Positions 1 through 9,033 are shown, counted from the stretch's first letter. The stretch: 10,088 nt of DNA from Allobrachymonas sp. (GCA_030538335.1 JAUNUE010000048.1:1-10088); one strand, 5' to 3'. Numbers and translations are program-made. The notes: generated by a model from the sequence alone, not told the origin.

Positions 1-2330
<2,330 letters not shown>

Positions 2331-2360
2331 GAAAATGCTCCATCAATAGTTTGTACTTAT

Positions 2361-2386
2361 GTATGGATTTGCGCCCGCTATTCAAG
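2361..2386 (-). promoter_or_regulatory. Putative sigma32 heat-shock promoter of clpB
   Basis: On the minus strand CTTGAA (2381-2386) is followed after 12 nt by ATCCATAC (2361-2368), resembling the sigma32 pattern CTTGAAA, 11-16 nt, CCCCATNT; the core CCAT and the -35 match. It lies about 30 nt before the clpB start, just after the upstream gene's terminator. A sigma70 reading of the same DNA (TTGAAT, 16 nt, TACATA) is possible but weaker. Heat-shock control is known for clpB; the site assignment is by eye. Confidence 0.55.
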
Positions 2387-2395
2387 GCAGCCGCC

Positions 2396-2426
2396 AATAA
2401 AAACGCCCCTGCTCAGAGGGGCGTTT
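2396..2426 (-). terminator. Rho-independent terminator after NlpE-like gene
   Basis: A perfect 10-bp stem (AAACGCCCCT at 2401-2410 with AGGGGCGTTT at 2417-2426, loop of 6 nt) continues on the minus strand into a T-rich tail (TTTTTATT). It begins 23 nt after the stop codon of the lipoprotein gene and closes the minus-strand transcript before clpB. Confidence 0.88.
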
Positions 2427-2449
2427 CACAAGCAGTTACAGCACTTGCC

Positions 2450-2908
2450 TTATTTGCGCAAGATGAACCGTTGCGCATCGGCCCCGGTTACCGGCTGGCC
2501 GTCTCGGCCCAGCATGCGCAGGCCATTGGGCGGCAGGATGTCGAAGCTGCGCCCCTGGCCATTGGCGTCGAGTGTGATGCGGGTTTCGTCGGCATTGAAC
2601 ACAAAGCCACCGCGGCGCGTAATGGCCGGGCGGCTGGTGCCCAGCTCGTGCGTCATGATGTCAAACGTGCCGTCCTTGTACAGCGACAGCTCTACCTTCA
2701 GGCCCGCGCAATCGGGGCACGGCAACACCGTGCGGTAAGTGCCCGTCCAGCCGGCCACGGCAGGCTGCACCACAACAGGCGGCGGCGGGCGGCGCACAGG
2801 CTGCGGAGGGGGCAAGGAAACAACCGTACAGCCCCCCAGAAACAACAGGAGTGCTGCAGAAGCGCTGACCCAGCGCAGGCGGGAGACGCCAGAATCCGTT
2901 TTGTTCAT
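2450..2908 (-). CDS. NlpE-like outer-membrane lipoprotein
   Basis: A 152-residue exported lipoprotein. The N-terminus has basic residues (R10, R12), a hydrophobic stretch (about 14-24) and a lipobox LGGC with lipidated C27; T28 at +2 is not Asp, so the outer membrane is the expected site. A proline-rich linker (about 32-50) follows, then one domain (about 54-152) resembling the NlpE N-terminal / copper-resistance family: GTYRTVLPCPDCAGL with a CxxC pair at C64 and C67, a strand-rich middle and a closing segment NGLRMLGRDGQPV. In E. coli NlpE this domain takes part in surface and envelope-stress signalling through Cpx; E. coli NlpE has a second domain, absent here, so function cannot be transferred directly. 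Start ATG 2906-2908 has AAGGA 7 nt upstream. It starts 59 nt after thrC and ends in a strong terminator. Family call fairly sure, role unknown. Confidence 0.82.
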   Translation of the reverse strand: MNKTDSGVSRLRWVSASAALLLFLGGCTVVSLPPPQPVRRPPPPVVVQPAVAGWTGTYRTVLPCPDCAGLKVELSLYKDGTFDIMTHELGTSRPAITRRGGFVFNADETRITLDANGQGRSFDILPPNGLRMLGRDGQPVTGADAQRFILRK

Positions 2909-2938
2909 GACAGGTTCCTTTCAGCCGATAACCGCCTT

Positions 2939-2944
2939 ATTCTA
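2939..2944 (-). promoter_or_regulatory. Possible -10 box for the NlpE-like gene
   Basis: TAGAAT on the minus strand matches TATAAT in five of six bases and lies about 30 nt before the lipoprotein start, in the short gap after thrC. No -35 box is visible at 16-18 nt, so this is weak; the gene may instead be read through from thrC. Confidence 0.25.
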
Positions 2945-2967
2945 GAGCCTGTTGCAGGCGCTCGCGT

Positions 2968-4440
2968 TCAGGCGCAGGTCTCCACGATCAATTGCTTCAC
3001 GGCAGCGGTATCGGCAGGCATGACCTGCACCCGGCGCGGCAGATCCTCGATGCCATCGAACTGCAAGGGGCGCTCAGGCTCACGCCCCAGCGCTTCGCGG
3101 ATGGTGGCGGCAAACTTGATCGGCAACGCCGTCTCCAGCACGATCATGGGCACGCCGGGCTGGATGTAGGGCCGCGCCACCTTCACGCCATCGGCGGTGT
3201 GTGGATCGATGGTGATGCCGTATTTTTCGTGCACCTCGCGGATGGTGGCCAGCCGGTCGGCATGCGTGCTTTTGCCGCTGTAAAAACCGAAGCGGGCACG
3301 CGCCTCCTTGAAGCGCGGATGCTGGCTCAGGTCGAAAAAGCCTTGCTGCGGCAGCATTTCGGCAAACAGCGTGCGCGTGAGTTCCGCATCGTCGCCCAAC
3401 AGGTTGAAGATAAAACGCTCGAAGTTGCTCGCCTTGCTGATGTCCATGCTCGGGCTGCTGGTTTCGTGCGTATCGGCCGCGCCGCGCACGCGGTAAATGC
3501 CGGTGCGGAAGAATTCGTCAAGCACATCGTTTTCGTTGGTGGCCACAATAAGCCGCTCGATCGGCAGCCCCATCTCACGCGCCACATGCCCGGCGCAGAT
3601 ATTGCCGAAATTGCCGCTGGGTACGGTAAAGGAGACCCCACTGAATCCTTCCCACCTCTCCTTGGCAATGGTTTCAGAGGCTTGAAAATACCCGGCAAAG
3701 TAATACACCACCTGCGCCAGCAAGCGCGCCCAGTTGATCGAATTGACAGTGCCGATCTTGTACTGGCGCTTGAAGGCCAGGTCGTTGCTCACCGCCTTGA
3801 CAATGTCCTGGCAGTCGTCAAACACGCCTTCGATGGCGATGTTGTGGATGTTCGCGTCTTGCAGGCTGAACATCTGCGCCTGCTGGAAGGCGCTCATGCG
3901 GCCATGCGGGCTCAACATGAACACGCGGATGCCCTGCTTGCCGCGCATGGCGTATTCGGCGGCGCTGCCCGTGTCACCGCTGGTCGCACCCAGAATGTTG
4001 AGCTGCTCGCCTCTGCGCTGCAGCTCGTATTCAAACAGGTTGCCCAGCAACTGCATCGCCATGTCCTTGAAGGCCAGCGTTGGGCCATTGGACAGGGCTT
4101 GCAGGTACATTTCCGTTGGCGCTGCACCTGTTGAAGCATCTTGCAGCTTTTTCAGCGGCGTAATCTCGCGCGTGCCAAAAACGGCGGGCGTGTACGTCTT
4201 TTCGCACAGCGCCTTCAAATCAGCGGCAGGAATGTCGTCGATATACAGCGAGAGGATTTCAAACGCCAGCGCGGCATAGCCCTGTTCGGCATACACCTTG
4301 CGCAAACGCGCCAGATCATCGCCTGACAGCACCGGATACGCCACCGGCAGATACAAGCCGCCATCGGGCGCCAGGCCTTCGAGCAGGATGTCACAGAACT
4401 TGCGCGGGGTGGCGTCGCCACGGGTCGAAAGGTAATGCAT
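2968..4440 (-). CDS. thrC: Threonine synthase
   Basis: PLP enzyme converting O-phospho-L-homoserine to L-threonine, the last step of the pathway that homoserine dehydrogenase (hom, same strand, upstream) leads into. At 490 residues it is the long proteobacterial/fungal type. Visible: family N-terminus MHYLSTRGDATPRKF and LEGLAPDGGLYLP (1-32), the PLP lysine K125 in LAFKDMAMQL, the serine/glycine phosphate-binding stretch GATSGDTGSA (151-160), and a GNFGNICAGH segment near 285. The ATG at 4438-4440 is chosen because the family start aligns exactly, although no Shine-Dalgarno sequence is visible in the 32 nt after the acetyltransferase stop. It is separated from hom by three genes that are not part of the pathway, an unusual arrangement. 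No thr-type leader peptide or attenuator is visible. Ends in TGA. Confidence 0.97.
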   Translation of the reverse strand: MHYLSTRGDATPRKFCDILLEGLAPDGGLYLPVAYPVLSGDDLARLRKVYAEQGYAALAFEILSLYIDDIPAADLKALCEKTYTPAVFGTREITPLKKLQDASTGAAPTEMYLQALSNGPTLAFKDMAMQLLGNLFEYELQRRGEQLNILGATSGDTGSAAEYAMRGKQGIRVFMLSPHGRMSAFQQAQMFSLQDANIHNIAIEGVFDDCQDIVKAVSNDLAFKRQYKIGTVNSINWARLLAQVVYYFAGYFQASETIAKERWEGFSGVSFTVPSGNFGNICAGHVAREMGLPIERLIVATNENDVLDEFFRTGIYRVRGAADTHETSSPSMDISKASNFERFIFNLLGDDAELTRTLFAEMLPQQGFFDLSQHPRFKEARARFGFYSGKSTHADRLATIREVHEKYGITIDPHTADGVKVARPYIQPGVPMIVLETALPIKFAATIREALGREPERPLQFDGIEDLPRRVQVMPADTAAVKQLIVETCA

Positions 4441-4472
4441 GGTGCGGATGGTTCAATAAAAACAGATTCGGA

Positions 4473-4937
4473 TCAGGCGTTGGCATTGCCATTGCTGACG
4501 AAGGAATAACGGCAGATATCGTTGCGCAAGTGCCAGCCTTGGTTTTCCCAGAACGACTGGCCTGCGGCATTGTCGCGAAAGACGTCCACATGCGATTTGT
4601 GGATGCCCAGTTGCGACAAGCCCTGCAGGCACTGCGCCACCAGTTGCCGCGCAATGCCCTGGCCGCGGTAGGCAGGCAAGACCAGCAAGTGCTGCAAATA
4701 GCCCCGGCGGCCATCGTGGCCGGACATGATGCAGCCTACGATGGCGTTGGCATCTGGCGCTCGCGCATCAATGGCGACAAAACTCAAACCGGGGTTGCGC
4801 TCTAGGTAGCGGGCCAAGCCTTCACGCGAATCGGCATCGCGCACGCCAATGCCGGGGGTGGCGCGCATCAGCGCGATCACGGCGTCGTAATCGTCGAGCG
4901 TCATGGTGCGAATGGTGAATGCGGGCAGCACTTGCAT
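4473..4937 (-). CDS. GNAT-family N-acetyltransferase
   Basis: A 154-residue single-domain GNAT enzyme expected to transfer an acetyl group from acetyl-CoA to an amine; the substrate cannot be read from sequence. N-terminal beta strand and helix TIRTMTLDDYDAVIALM, a central strand with VGCIMSG, then the acetyl-CoA pyrophosphate loop in VLPAYRGQGIARQLV (RGQGIA at 91-96), and a C-terminal FWENQGW segment (129-135) typical of the YpeA-like subgroup. It begins 6 nt after the VapC stop codon, so translation is probably coupled; no good Shine-Dalgarno is seen. M12 is an alternative start, but the first Met keeps the usual strand. A GNAT next to a TA pair could suggest a GNAT toxin of the TacT/AtaT kind, but it lacks its own RHH antitoxin and has an ordinary GNAT form, so a stand-alone enzyme is more likely. 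Confidence 0.87.
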   Translation of the reverse strand: MQVLPAFTIRTMTLDDYDAVIALMRATPGIGVRDADSREGLARYLERNPGLSFVAIDARAPDANAIVGCIMSGHDGRRGYLQHLLVLPAYRGQGIARQLVAQCLQGLSQLGIHKSHVDVFRDNAAGQSFWENQGWHLRNDICRYSFVSNGNANA

Positions 4938-4943
4938 AGCTGT

Positions 4944-5375
4944 TCAGGCAACAGACCACGGGTTGAGTAAAGGCACGCCCGTGTCTTCAAAATGGCGGGT
5001 GTTGCGGGTGACCAGCGTCAGGCCATATGTCAGCGCGGTGGCAGCAATAACCATGTCCAGGGCATCTTGCATGCGCCCAATGGCTTTGAGCGACGCTTTG
5101 AGCTCGCCAAAGTTTTTCCACACGGCCTCGTCGCTGTCAAGCACCCGCCCTTCGAACTGCTGAGCCAGTTGTACCGCCCATGCTTGTATCTGGTTGCGTT
5201 TAACACCCTGCGGCAAACACGCCAAGCCATATTGCACTTCACCAAACGAGACGGCAGCCACACAGCCGTGGCGGGCATGGGCTTGCAACCATTCGGTTAC
5301 GCCCTGATCTGGCCGAAACCGCAATGGTTCAGACAACACACAGGTATCAAGCAACCAGCGGTATGGCAGCATCAC
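4944..5375 (-). CDS. vapC: VapC/FitB-type PIN-domain toxin
   Basis: A 143-residue PIN-domain protein, the usual VapC length; the family are Mg2+-dependent RNases that cut tRNA or rRNA and are held inactive by the paired antitoxin. Acidic residues are in the expected places: D10 in LLDTCVLSE, E46 in SFGEVQYGL, D107 in DALDMVIAATAL, then the closing motif LVTRNTRHFE (121-130) and the tail GVPLLNPW. The catalytic set therefore looks complete. The first codon is GTG at 5373-5375, overlapping the antitoxin stop as GTGA; the next codon is ATG (5370-5372), overlapping as TGATG. Either start gives tight translational coupling, and the two differ by one residue. The protein lies directly before the GNAT gene. 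Target RNA unknown. Confidence 0.92.
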   Translation of the reverse strand: MMLPYRWLLDTCVLSEPLRFRPDQGVTEWLQAHARHGCVAAVSFGEVQYGLACLPQGVKRNQIQAWAVQLAQQFEGRVLDSDEAVWKNFGELKASLKAIGRMQDALDMVIAATALTYGLTLVTRNTRHFEDTGVPLLNPWSVA

Positions 5376-5692
5376 ACATCCCCAAACATCGGTGGGTGTC
5401 CCTCACTGCGGTTACGCGGCCTTTCAGGCAAGCCACCTTCAATTTTTGGCGCATTGAGCAAAAATTCGGTAAAGCTCATGCCCTCATAAGGGTTGTCGGT
5501 GTCAAGTACCTCTGGCCCATGTGTTTTGTCCTGCGTGGGCTCACTGGCATCAATCGGCACCACCTGCGCCACGGGTTTGCCATGGCGTGTAATGGTTTGC
5601 GGGCCTTCGGTGGCCGCCCGCTCCAGCAACTCGCTGAAGCGGCTTTTGGCTTCTTGCACTTGCCAGGTGGATGAAGTGGTCGTCAAACCCAT
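5372..5692 (-). CDS. Phd/YefM-family antitoxin
   Basis: A 106-residue antitoxin that should bind and block the PIN toxin encoded immediately downstream and, with it, repress its own promoter. The N-terminal part (about 8-48) has the Phd/YefM DNA-binding and dimer fold signature: WQVQEAKSRFSELLERA followed by GPQTITRHGKPVAQVVP. The C-terminal half (about 50-106), with NPYEGMSFTEFLLNAP and a charged tail, is the expected disordered toxin-binding segment. ATG at 5690-5692 has a strong GGGAGGT about 5 nt upstream, unlike the genes downstream of it. Its stop codon overlaps the toxin start. The pairing of a Phd/YefM-type antitoxin with a VapC-type toxin is common. It starts 63 nt after hom. Confidence 0.92.
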   Translation of the reverse strand: MGLTTTSSTWQVQEAKSRFSELLERAATEGPQTITRHGKPVAQVVPIDASEPTQDKTHGPEVLDTDNPYEGMSFTEFLLNAPKIEGGLPERPRNRSEGHPPMFGDV

Positions 5693-5714
5693 GGTGCACC
5701 TCCCGCCGAACTTT

Positions 5715-5752
5715 TAGTCAGATTTTGCAAATTATAGTCAGAATTCAGACTA
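5715..5752. repeat. Candidate operator boxes of the TA promoter
   Basis: On the minus strand TCTGACTA occurs at 5735-5742 and again at 5715-5722, exactly 20 nt apart (two helical turns). An inverted near-copy, TAGTCTGA, lies at 5745-5752. The inverted copy and the first direct copy form a 16-nt near-palindrome, AGTCTGAATTCTGACT, with only one symmetric position pair off. The boxes cover the spacer, the -10 box and the start region of the TA promoter, where an autorepressing antitoxin-toxin complex would bind. Repeats are seen directly; the operator role is inferred. Confidence 0.6.
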
Positions 5753-5759
5753 GAATCAA
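5731..5759 (-). promoter_or_regulatory. Strong sigma70 promoter of the TA operon
   Basis: On the minus strand TTGATT (5754-5759), a 17-nt spacer and a perfect TATAAT (5731-5736) precede the antitoxin start by about 38 nt. The -35 box overlaps the TGA stop of hom (5756-5758). It is the best sigma70 match in the window and could also transcribe the GNAT gene and thrC, since no terminator is visible between them. Confidence 0.8.
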
Positions 5760-7084
5760 TTCAACTCTTCCTTGCGGATGCGCACAATGGGTTTCAACAC
5801 CGTTGGCAGCGCCTGCATGGCGGCCATGGCCTGGTTCATGGCAGCTTCCTGGCATTCGTGCGTGAGCAGGATTACGTCGGTTTGCGCCGCGCCTTCGCCC
5901 ACCTCCGCCGCCTCGCGTTGTAGCATGGCGTCGATGCTGATGCGTGCATCGGCCAGGATGCCGGTAATGGTCGCCAGCACGCCCGGTTCGTCGGCCACGC
6001 GCAGGCGCAGGTAGTAGCTGGTGGTGACCGCTTCCATCGGCAAAATGGGCAAGTCTTTCTGCATCGCATCGGGCTGGAAGGCCAGGTGCGGCACGCGGTG
6101 CAACGGGTCAGCCGTGTGCAGGCGCGCCACGTCCACCAGGTCGGCAATCACGGCACTGGCCGTCGGCTCGCTGCCCGCGCCTTTGCCGTAGTACAGCGTG
6201 GTGCCCACCGCATCGGCCTGCACCACCACGGCGTTCATCGCGCCTTCCACATTGGCGATCAGGCGCTTGGCCGGTACCAGAGTGGGGTGCACGCGCAGTT
6301 CCACGCCCTTGTCAGTGCGCTTGCTGATGCCCAGCAGCTTGATGCGGTAGCCCAGTTGCTCAGCGTAGCGGATGTCGGTTGCGGAGAGTTTGGTGATGCC
6401 CTCGATATAGGTTTTGTCAAACTGCACATCGATGCCGAATGCCAGCGCGCTGACCAGCGTGATCTTGTGTGCAGCGTCCACGCCTTCGATGTCAAACGTG
6501 GGGTCGGCCTCGGCGTAGCCCAGGCGCTGCGCTTCTTTGAGTACCACGTCAAAATCCAGCCCCTTGTCGCGCATCTCGCTCAGGATGAAGTTGGTGGTGC
6601 CGTTGATGATGCCCGCCACCCATTCGATGCGGTTGGCCGTAAGCCCTTCGCGCAGCGCCTTGATGATGGGAATGCCCCCCGCCACTGCGGCCTCAAACGC
6701 CACCATCACGTTTTTTTTCTGCGCCGCGGCAAAAATCTCCGGCCCGTGCACGGCCAGCAAGGCCTTGTTGGCCGTAACCACATGCTTGCCGTTTTCAATG
6801 GCCTTGAGCACCAGCTCCTTGGCGACCGTGTAGCCACCAATCAGCTCCACCACAATGTCGATATCGGGCCGCGCCACGGCGGCAAAAGCGTCATCGATCA
6901 CTTCAGCGGCCGTGCCCACCACGCTGCGTGCATGGTCGGTGGCACGGTCAGCCACCAGCACAATCTCAATGCCACGCCCGGTGCGCGCCTTGATATCGAC
7001 CTGGTTGCGCTGCAAGACCTTGAACACACCGCTGCCAACGGTGCCTATGCCCAACAGGGCGACTTTGATGGGGGAGAGGGACAT
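5756..7084 (-). CDS. hom: Homoserine dehydrogenase with ACT domain
   Basis: NAD(P)-dependent reduction of aspartate semialdehyde to homoserine, the branch point to threonine and methionine. 442 residues, the usual monofunctional ACT-containing length. Rossmann motif GIGTVG at 12-17; TANKALLA with K107; EAAVAGGIPI at 131-140; NGTTNF at 161-166; substrate-site motif EADPTFDIEGVDAAHK (192-207), where D198, D203 and K207 occupy the catalytic and binding positions; C-terminal ACT domain about 357-437, the expected threonine feedback site. The start ATG 7082-7084 is chosen because MSLSPIKVALLGIGTVG is the normal N-terminus and AGGA stands 9 nt upstream; a longer open frame upstream runs into the aminotransferase gene and is not family-like. 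It starts 52 nt after the aminotransferase stop and is probably co-transcribed with it. Downstream, thrC is displaced by the TA and GNAT genes. Confidence 0.97.
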   Translation of the reverse strand: MSLSPIKVALLGIGTVGSGVFKVLQRNQVDIKARTGRGIEIVLVADRATDHARSVVGTAAEVIDDAFAAVARPDIDIVVELIGGYTVAKELVLKAIENGKHVVTANKALLAVHGPEIFAAAQKKNVMVAFEAAVAGGIPIIKALREGLTANRIEWVAGIINGTTNFILSEMRDKGLDFDVVLKEAQRLGYAEADPTFDIEGVDAAHKITLVSALAFGIDVQFDKTYIEGITKLSATDIRYAEQLGYRIKLLGISKRTDKGVELRVHPTLVPAKRLIANVEGAMNAVVVQADAVGTTLYYGKGAGSEPTASAVIADLVDVARLHTADPLHRVPHLAFQPDAMQKDLPILPMEAVTTSYYLRLRVADEPGVLATITGILADARISIDAMLQREAAEVGEGAAQTDVILLTHECQEAAMNQAMAAMQALPTVLKPIVRIRKEELN

Positions 7085-7136
7085 ATTGCTGTTTCCTGCT
7101 TTCTCTTTCTTGAATACGATATTTGGATATTGCCGA

Positions 7137-8369
7137 TCATTCCTGACCTGTGTGTTGCAAACGCCAGTCTTCCAGGAACTTGGCCAGTCGGCCAATGGCC
7201 TCGCGCAACTCTTCTTCATAGGGCAAAAACACCACCCTGAAATGCTGGTTGTCGGGGTAGTTGAAGCCGCTGCCCTGCACCAGCATCACGCGCGTGGCCT
7301 TGAGCACTTCGAGGAAGAACTGGCGGTCGTCCTCAATGGGGTACATCTCTGGATCGAGTTTGGGAAAGATGTACAGCGCCGCCTGCGGTTTGACGCATGT
7401 TACGCCCGGAATGGCCGAAATCAATTCATACGCCAGGTCGCGCTGGCGGCGCAGGCGGCCGCCCTCTTTCACCAGATCGTTGATGCTCTGGTAGCCGCCC
7501 AGCGCCGTTTGCACCGCCCACTGACCCGGCACGTTGGGGCACAGTCGCATATTGGCGAGCATATCCAGCCCTTCGATGTAATCACGCGCCCGCGATTTGT
7601 CGCCCGACACCACCATCCAGCCCGCACGGTAGCCGCAGGAGCGATAGCTTTTGGAGAGCGAGTTGAAGGTAAGCGTGAGCACATCGGTCGAAAGGCTGGC
7701 GATTGCCGTGTGCTTCACATCGTCGTACAGGATCTTGTCGTACACCTCGTCGGCCATCAGCACCAGCCCGTGCTCGCGCGCCAGTTGCACAATGCCCTGG
7801 AGCAACTCATCGCTGTACAGCACGCCCGTGGGGTTGTTGGGGTTGATGACGACAATGCCTTTGGTGCGCGGCGTGATCTTGGCAGCCATGTCCGCCAGGT
7901 CAGGCATCCAGCCGTTGGCCTCGTCGCACATATAGTGCACCGGCGTACCGCCCGAAAGGCTCGTAGCAGCCGTCCACAGCGGGTAGTCAGGCGCGGGCAG
8001 CAGCAACTCGTCGCCTTCGTCGAGCAGCGCATTGGTCGCCATTACGATCAGGTCGCTGGCGCCATTGCCCAGGTAGATGTCGTCGAGCGTCACCCCTTCA
8101 ATGCCCTGCTGCTGCGTGTAGTGCATCACCGCCTTGCGCGCCGCGAAAATGCCCTTGCTGTCGCTGTAACCCGCCGAATCGGGCAGGTTGCGGATCATGT
8201 CCTGCTGGATTTCTTCGGGCGCATCAAAACCAAACGGCGCCAGGTTGCCGATGTTGAGCTTGATGATCTTCTGGCCCTCTTCTTCCATGCGGCGCGCCGC
8301 ATCCATGATCGGCCCGCGGATGTCATACAGCACATGGGCCAATTTGTTGGACTTTTCGATGGTCTTCAC
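7137..8369 (-). CDS. alaA: AlaA-type PLP aminotransferase
   Basis: Class I/II aminotransferase, 410 residues. From memory it resembles E. coli AlaA (YfbQ), which makes alanine from pyruvate and glutamate, more than AlaC: IEKSNKL and YDIRGP near the start, LNIGN then APFGF (38-48), LPAPDYPLW (124-132), NPNNPTG (176-182), ADEVYD (206-211), PLP lysine K240 in SLSKSYR, and HFRVVFLP near the end. One visible difference is L43 where AlaA has proline in GNPAPFGF. Two GTG codons compete as start: GTG 8373-8375 and GTG 8367-8369. I choose 8369 because GGAG sits 5 nt before it and the residues after it align with the AlaA start; the upstream GTG overlaps that GGAG. The gene is divergent from the Mth938-type gene and lies 52 nt before hom, as in related bacteria. 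The exact substrate is not proven by sequence. Confidence 0.9.
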   Translation of the reverse strand: MKTIEKSNKLAHVLYDIRGPIMDAARRMEEEGQKIIKLNIGNLAPFGFDAPEEIQQDMIRNLPDSAGYSDSKGIFAARKAVMHYTQQQGIEGVTLDDIYLGNGASDLIVMATNALLDEGDELLLPAPDYPLWTAATSLSGGTPVHYMCDEANGWMPDLADMAAKITPRTKGIVVINPNNPTGVLYSDELLQGIVQLAREHGLVLMADEVYDKILYDDVKHTAIASLSTDVLTLTFNSLSKSYRSCGYRAGWMVVSGDKSRARDYIEGLDMLANMRLCPNVPGQWAVQTALGGYQSINDLVKEGGRLRRQRDLAYELISAIPGVTCVKPQAALYIFPKLDPEMYPIEDDRQFFLEVLKATRVMLVQGSGFNYPDNQHFRVVFLPYEEELREAIGRLAKFLEDWRLQHTGQE

Positions 8370-8419
8370 GCACACTCCGGGCTACAGAGGAGCCTGACTG
8401 CAAGCTCCAGACACAAAGA

Positions 8420-8425
8420 TACAAT
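8420..8425 (+). promoter_or_regulatory. Possible -10 box in the divergent region
   Basis: The 118-nt gap between the divergent starts at 8369 and 8488 should hold promoters for both genes. TACAAT on the plus strand (five of six to consensus) is the clearest piece, about 63 nt before the Mth938-type start, but no convincing -35 box stands 16-18 nt upstream. On the minus strand only a weak TATCTT (opposite about 8415-8420) is visible for the aminotransferase. Confidence 0.3.
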
Positions 8426-8487
8426 TTGACCACACTTTGCGGCTTTTCTGTGGCGTTGGCCGCCGATATGCCTTTTGGAATACCTGC

Positions 8488-8880
8488 ATGCAAATCGACG
8501 CCGAACCTTTTCAGTCCCACGCCATTACCGCTTACGGCCCCGAAGGCGTTACGGTCAACGGCCAGTTGCACCGGGGCTGCCTGTTGCTCAGCTCCGAAGG
8601 TTTACTGCAACCGTGGCAGGTGAACGATGCCAACGGCAGCATCGCGGCAGAAGATCTGGCAGCCATTCTTGAACACGCGGCAGAGCAAGCCGCCCCTTAC
8701 GAACTGCTGCTGCTGGGCACTGGCCGCACGGCTTTTTTTCCACCCGCGCCGTGGATCGCACCCTTTGTGCGGCAAGGCCTGCCGCTCGAAGTCATGGGCA
8801 CCGCCGCTGCCTGCCGCACCTACAACATCGTCGCTGGCGAAGGCCGCAAGGTGCTCGCGGCACTCTGGCAGCCGTTTTAA
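8488..8880 (+). CDS. Mth938-like (DUF498/NDUFAF3-type) domain protein
   Basis: A 130-residue protein made almost entirely of an Mth938-like domain. Visible are the start MQIDAEPFQSHAITAYG, the strand GVTVNGQLHRGCLLL, the motif LLLGTGRTAFFPP (about 79-91), and the conserved end VMGTAAACRTYNIVAGEGRKV (GTAAACRTYN around 110-119). The human relative NDUFAF3 helps assemble respiratory complex I; for free-living bacteria the role is not established, so no function is assigned. ATG 8488-8490 is chosen over a longer in-frame upstream start at 8437 because the family N-terminus begins here and GGA lies about 10 nt upstream. It is divergent from the aminotransferase gene; the next plus-strand gene, bcp, is 474 nt downstream. 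Confidence 0.9.
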   Translation: MQIDAEPFQSHAITAYGPEGVTVNGQLHRGCLLLSSEGLLQPWQVNDANGSIAAEDLAAILEHAAEQAAPYELLLLGTGRTAFFPPAPWIAPFVRQGLPLEVMGTAAACRTYNIVAGEGRKVLAALWQPF

Positions 8881-8937
8881 GCCCCTTTTTGGGTGGCATT
8901 TACAGCCCGCATGCGGCTCCGCGCACATCCTGGTTTT

Positions 8938-8966
8938 TTGACAACCAAAGAACTACAAGATGTAAG
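8938..8966 (+). promoter_or_regulatory. Candidate distal promoter upstream of the ncRNA
   Basis: A perfect TTGACA (8938-8943), 17-nt spacer, then TGTAAG (8961-8966; four of six to TATAAT). A transcript would begin near 8973 and read into the structured RNA and bcp. The -35 box is excellent but the -10 box is poor, so this is moderate evidence only. Confidence 0.4.
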
Positions 8967-9027
8967 CAAATACCCCTATTCTGCTTGCTTGAACCTGACG
9001 TTCTAGCCAGCTTCGGCGGTTTTGCGG

Positions 9028-9033
9028 TACAAT
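9028..9033 (+). promoter_or_regulatory. -10 box placing the ncRNA start
   Basis: TACAAT (five of six to consensus) lies so that transcription would begin at about 9039-9041, precisely where the left end of the long RNA stem begins. No recognisable -35 box at 16-18 nt upstream. Confidence 0.45.

Noticed and set aside
2945..2967. Small inverted repeat GCCTG-CAA-CAGGC after thrC as a terminator
   Set aside because: Only a 5-bp stem and no T-run.
2992..4134. 380-codon plus-strand open frame opposite thrC
   Set aside because: Antisense shadow of thrC; its composition has no domain character.
4473..4937. GNAT gene as a third toxin component (TacT/AtaT-like)
   Set aside because: It has no partnering RHH antitoxin and the adjacent antitoxin clearly belongs to the PIN toxin; an ordinary acetyltransferase is simpler.
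7085..7219. N-terminal extension of hom into the aminotransferase gene
   Set aside because: It would overlap the aminotransferase end by 83 nt and is not family-like; ATG 7084 has a ribosome site and the standard N-terminus.
6086..8429. 384- and 524-codon plus-strand open frames opposite hom and the aminotransferase
   Set aside because: Antisense shadows that also overlap each other; the sense genes carry complete catalytic motifs.
8437..8487. Upstream in-frame ATG giving a 17-residue longer Mth938-type protein
   Set aside because: The extra residues do not resemble the family N-terminus, and the ATG at 8488 is better placed.
8907..8916. Perfect palindrome CCGCATGCGG after the Mth938-type gene, considered as terminator or operator
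   Set aside because: The T-run is 17 nt further on, so it is no normal terminator; a 10-bp palindrome of this composition alone is weak evidence for a binding site.
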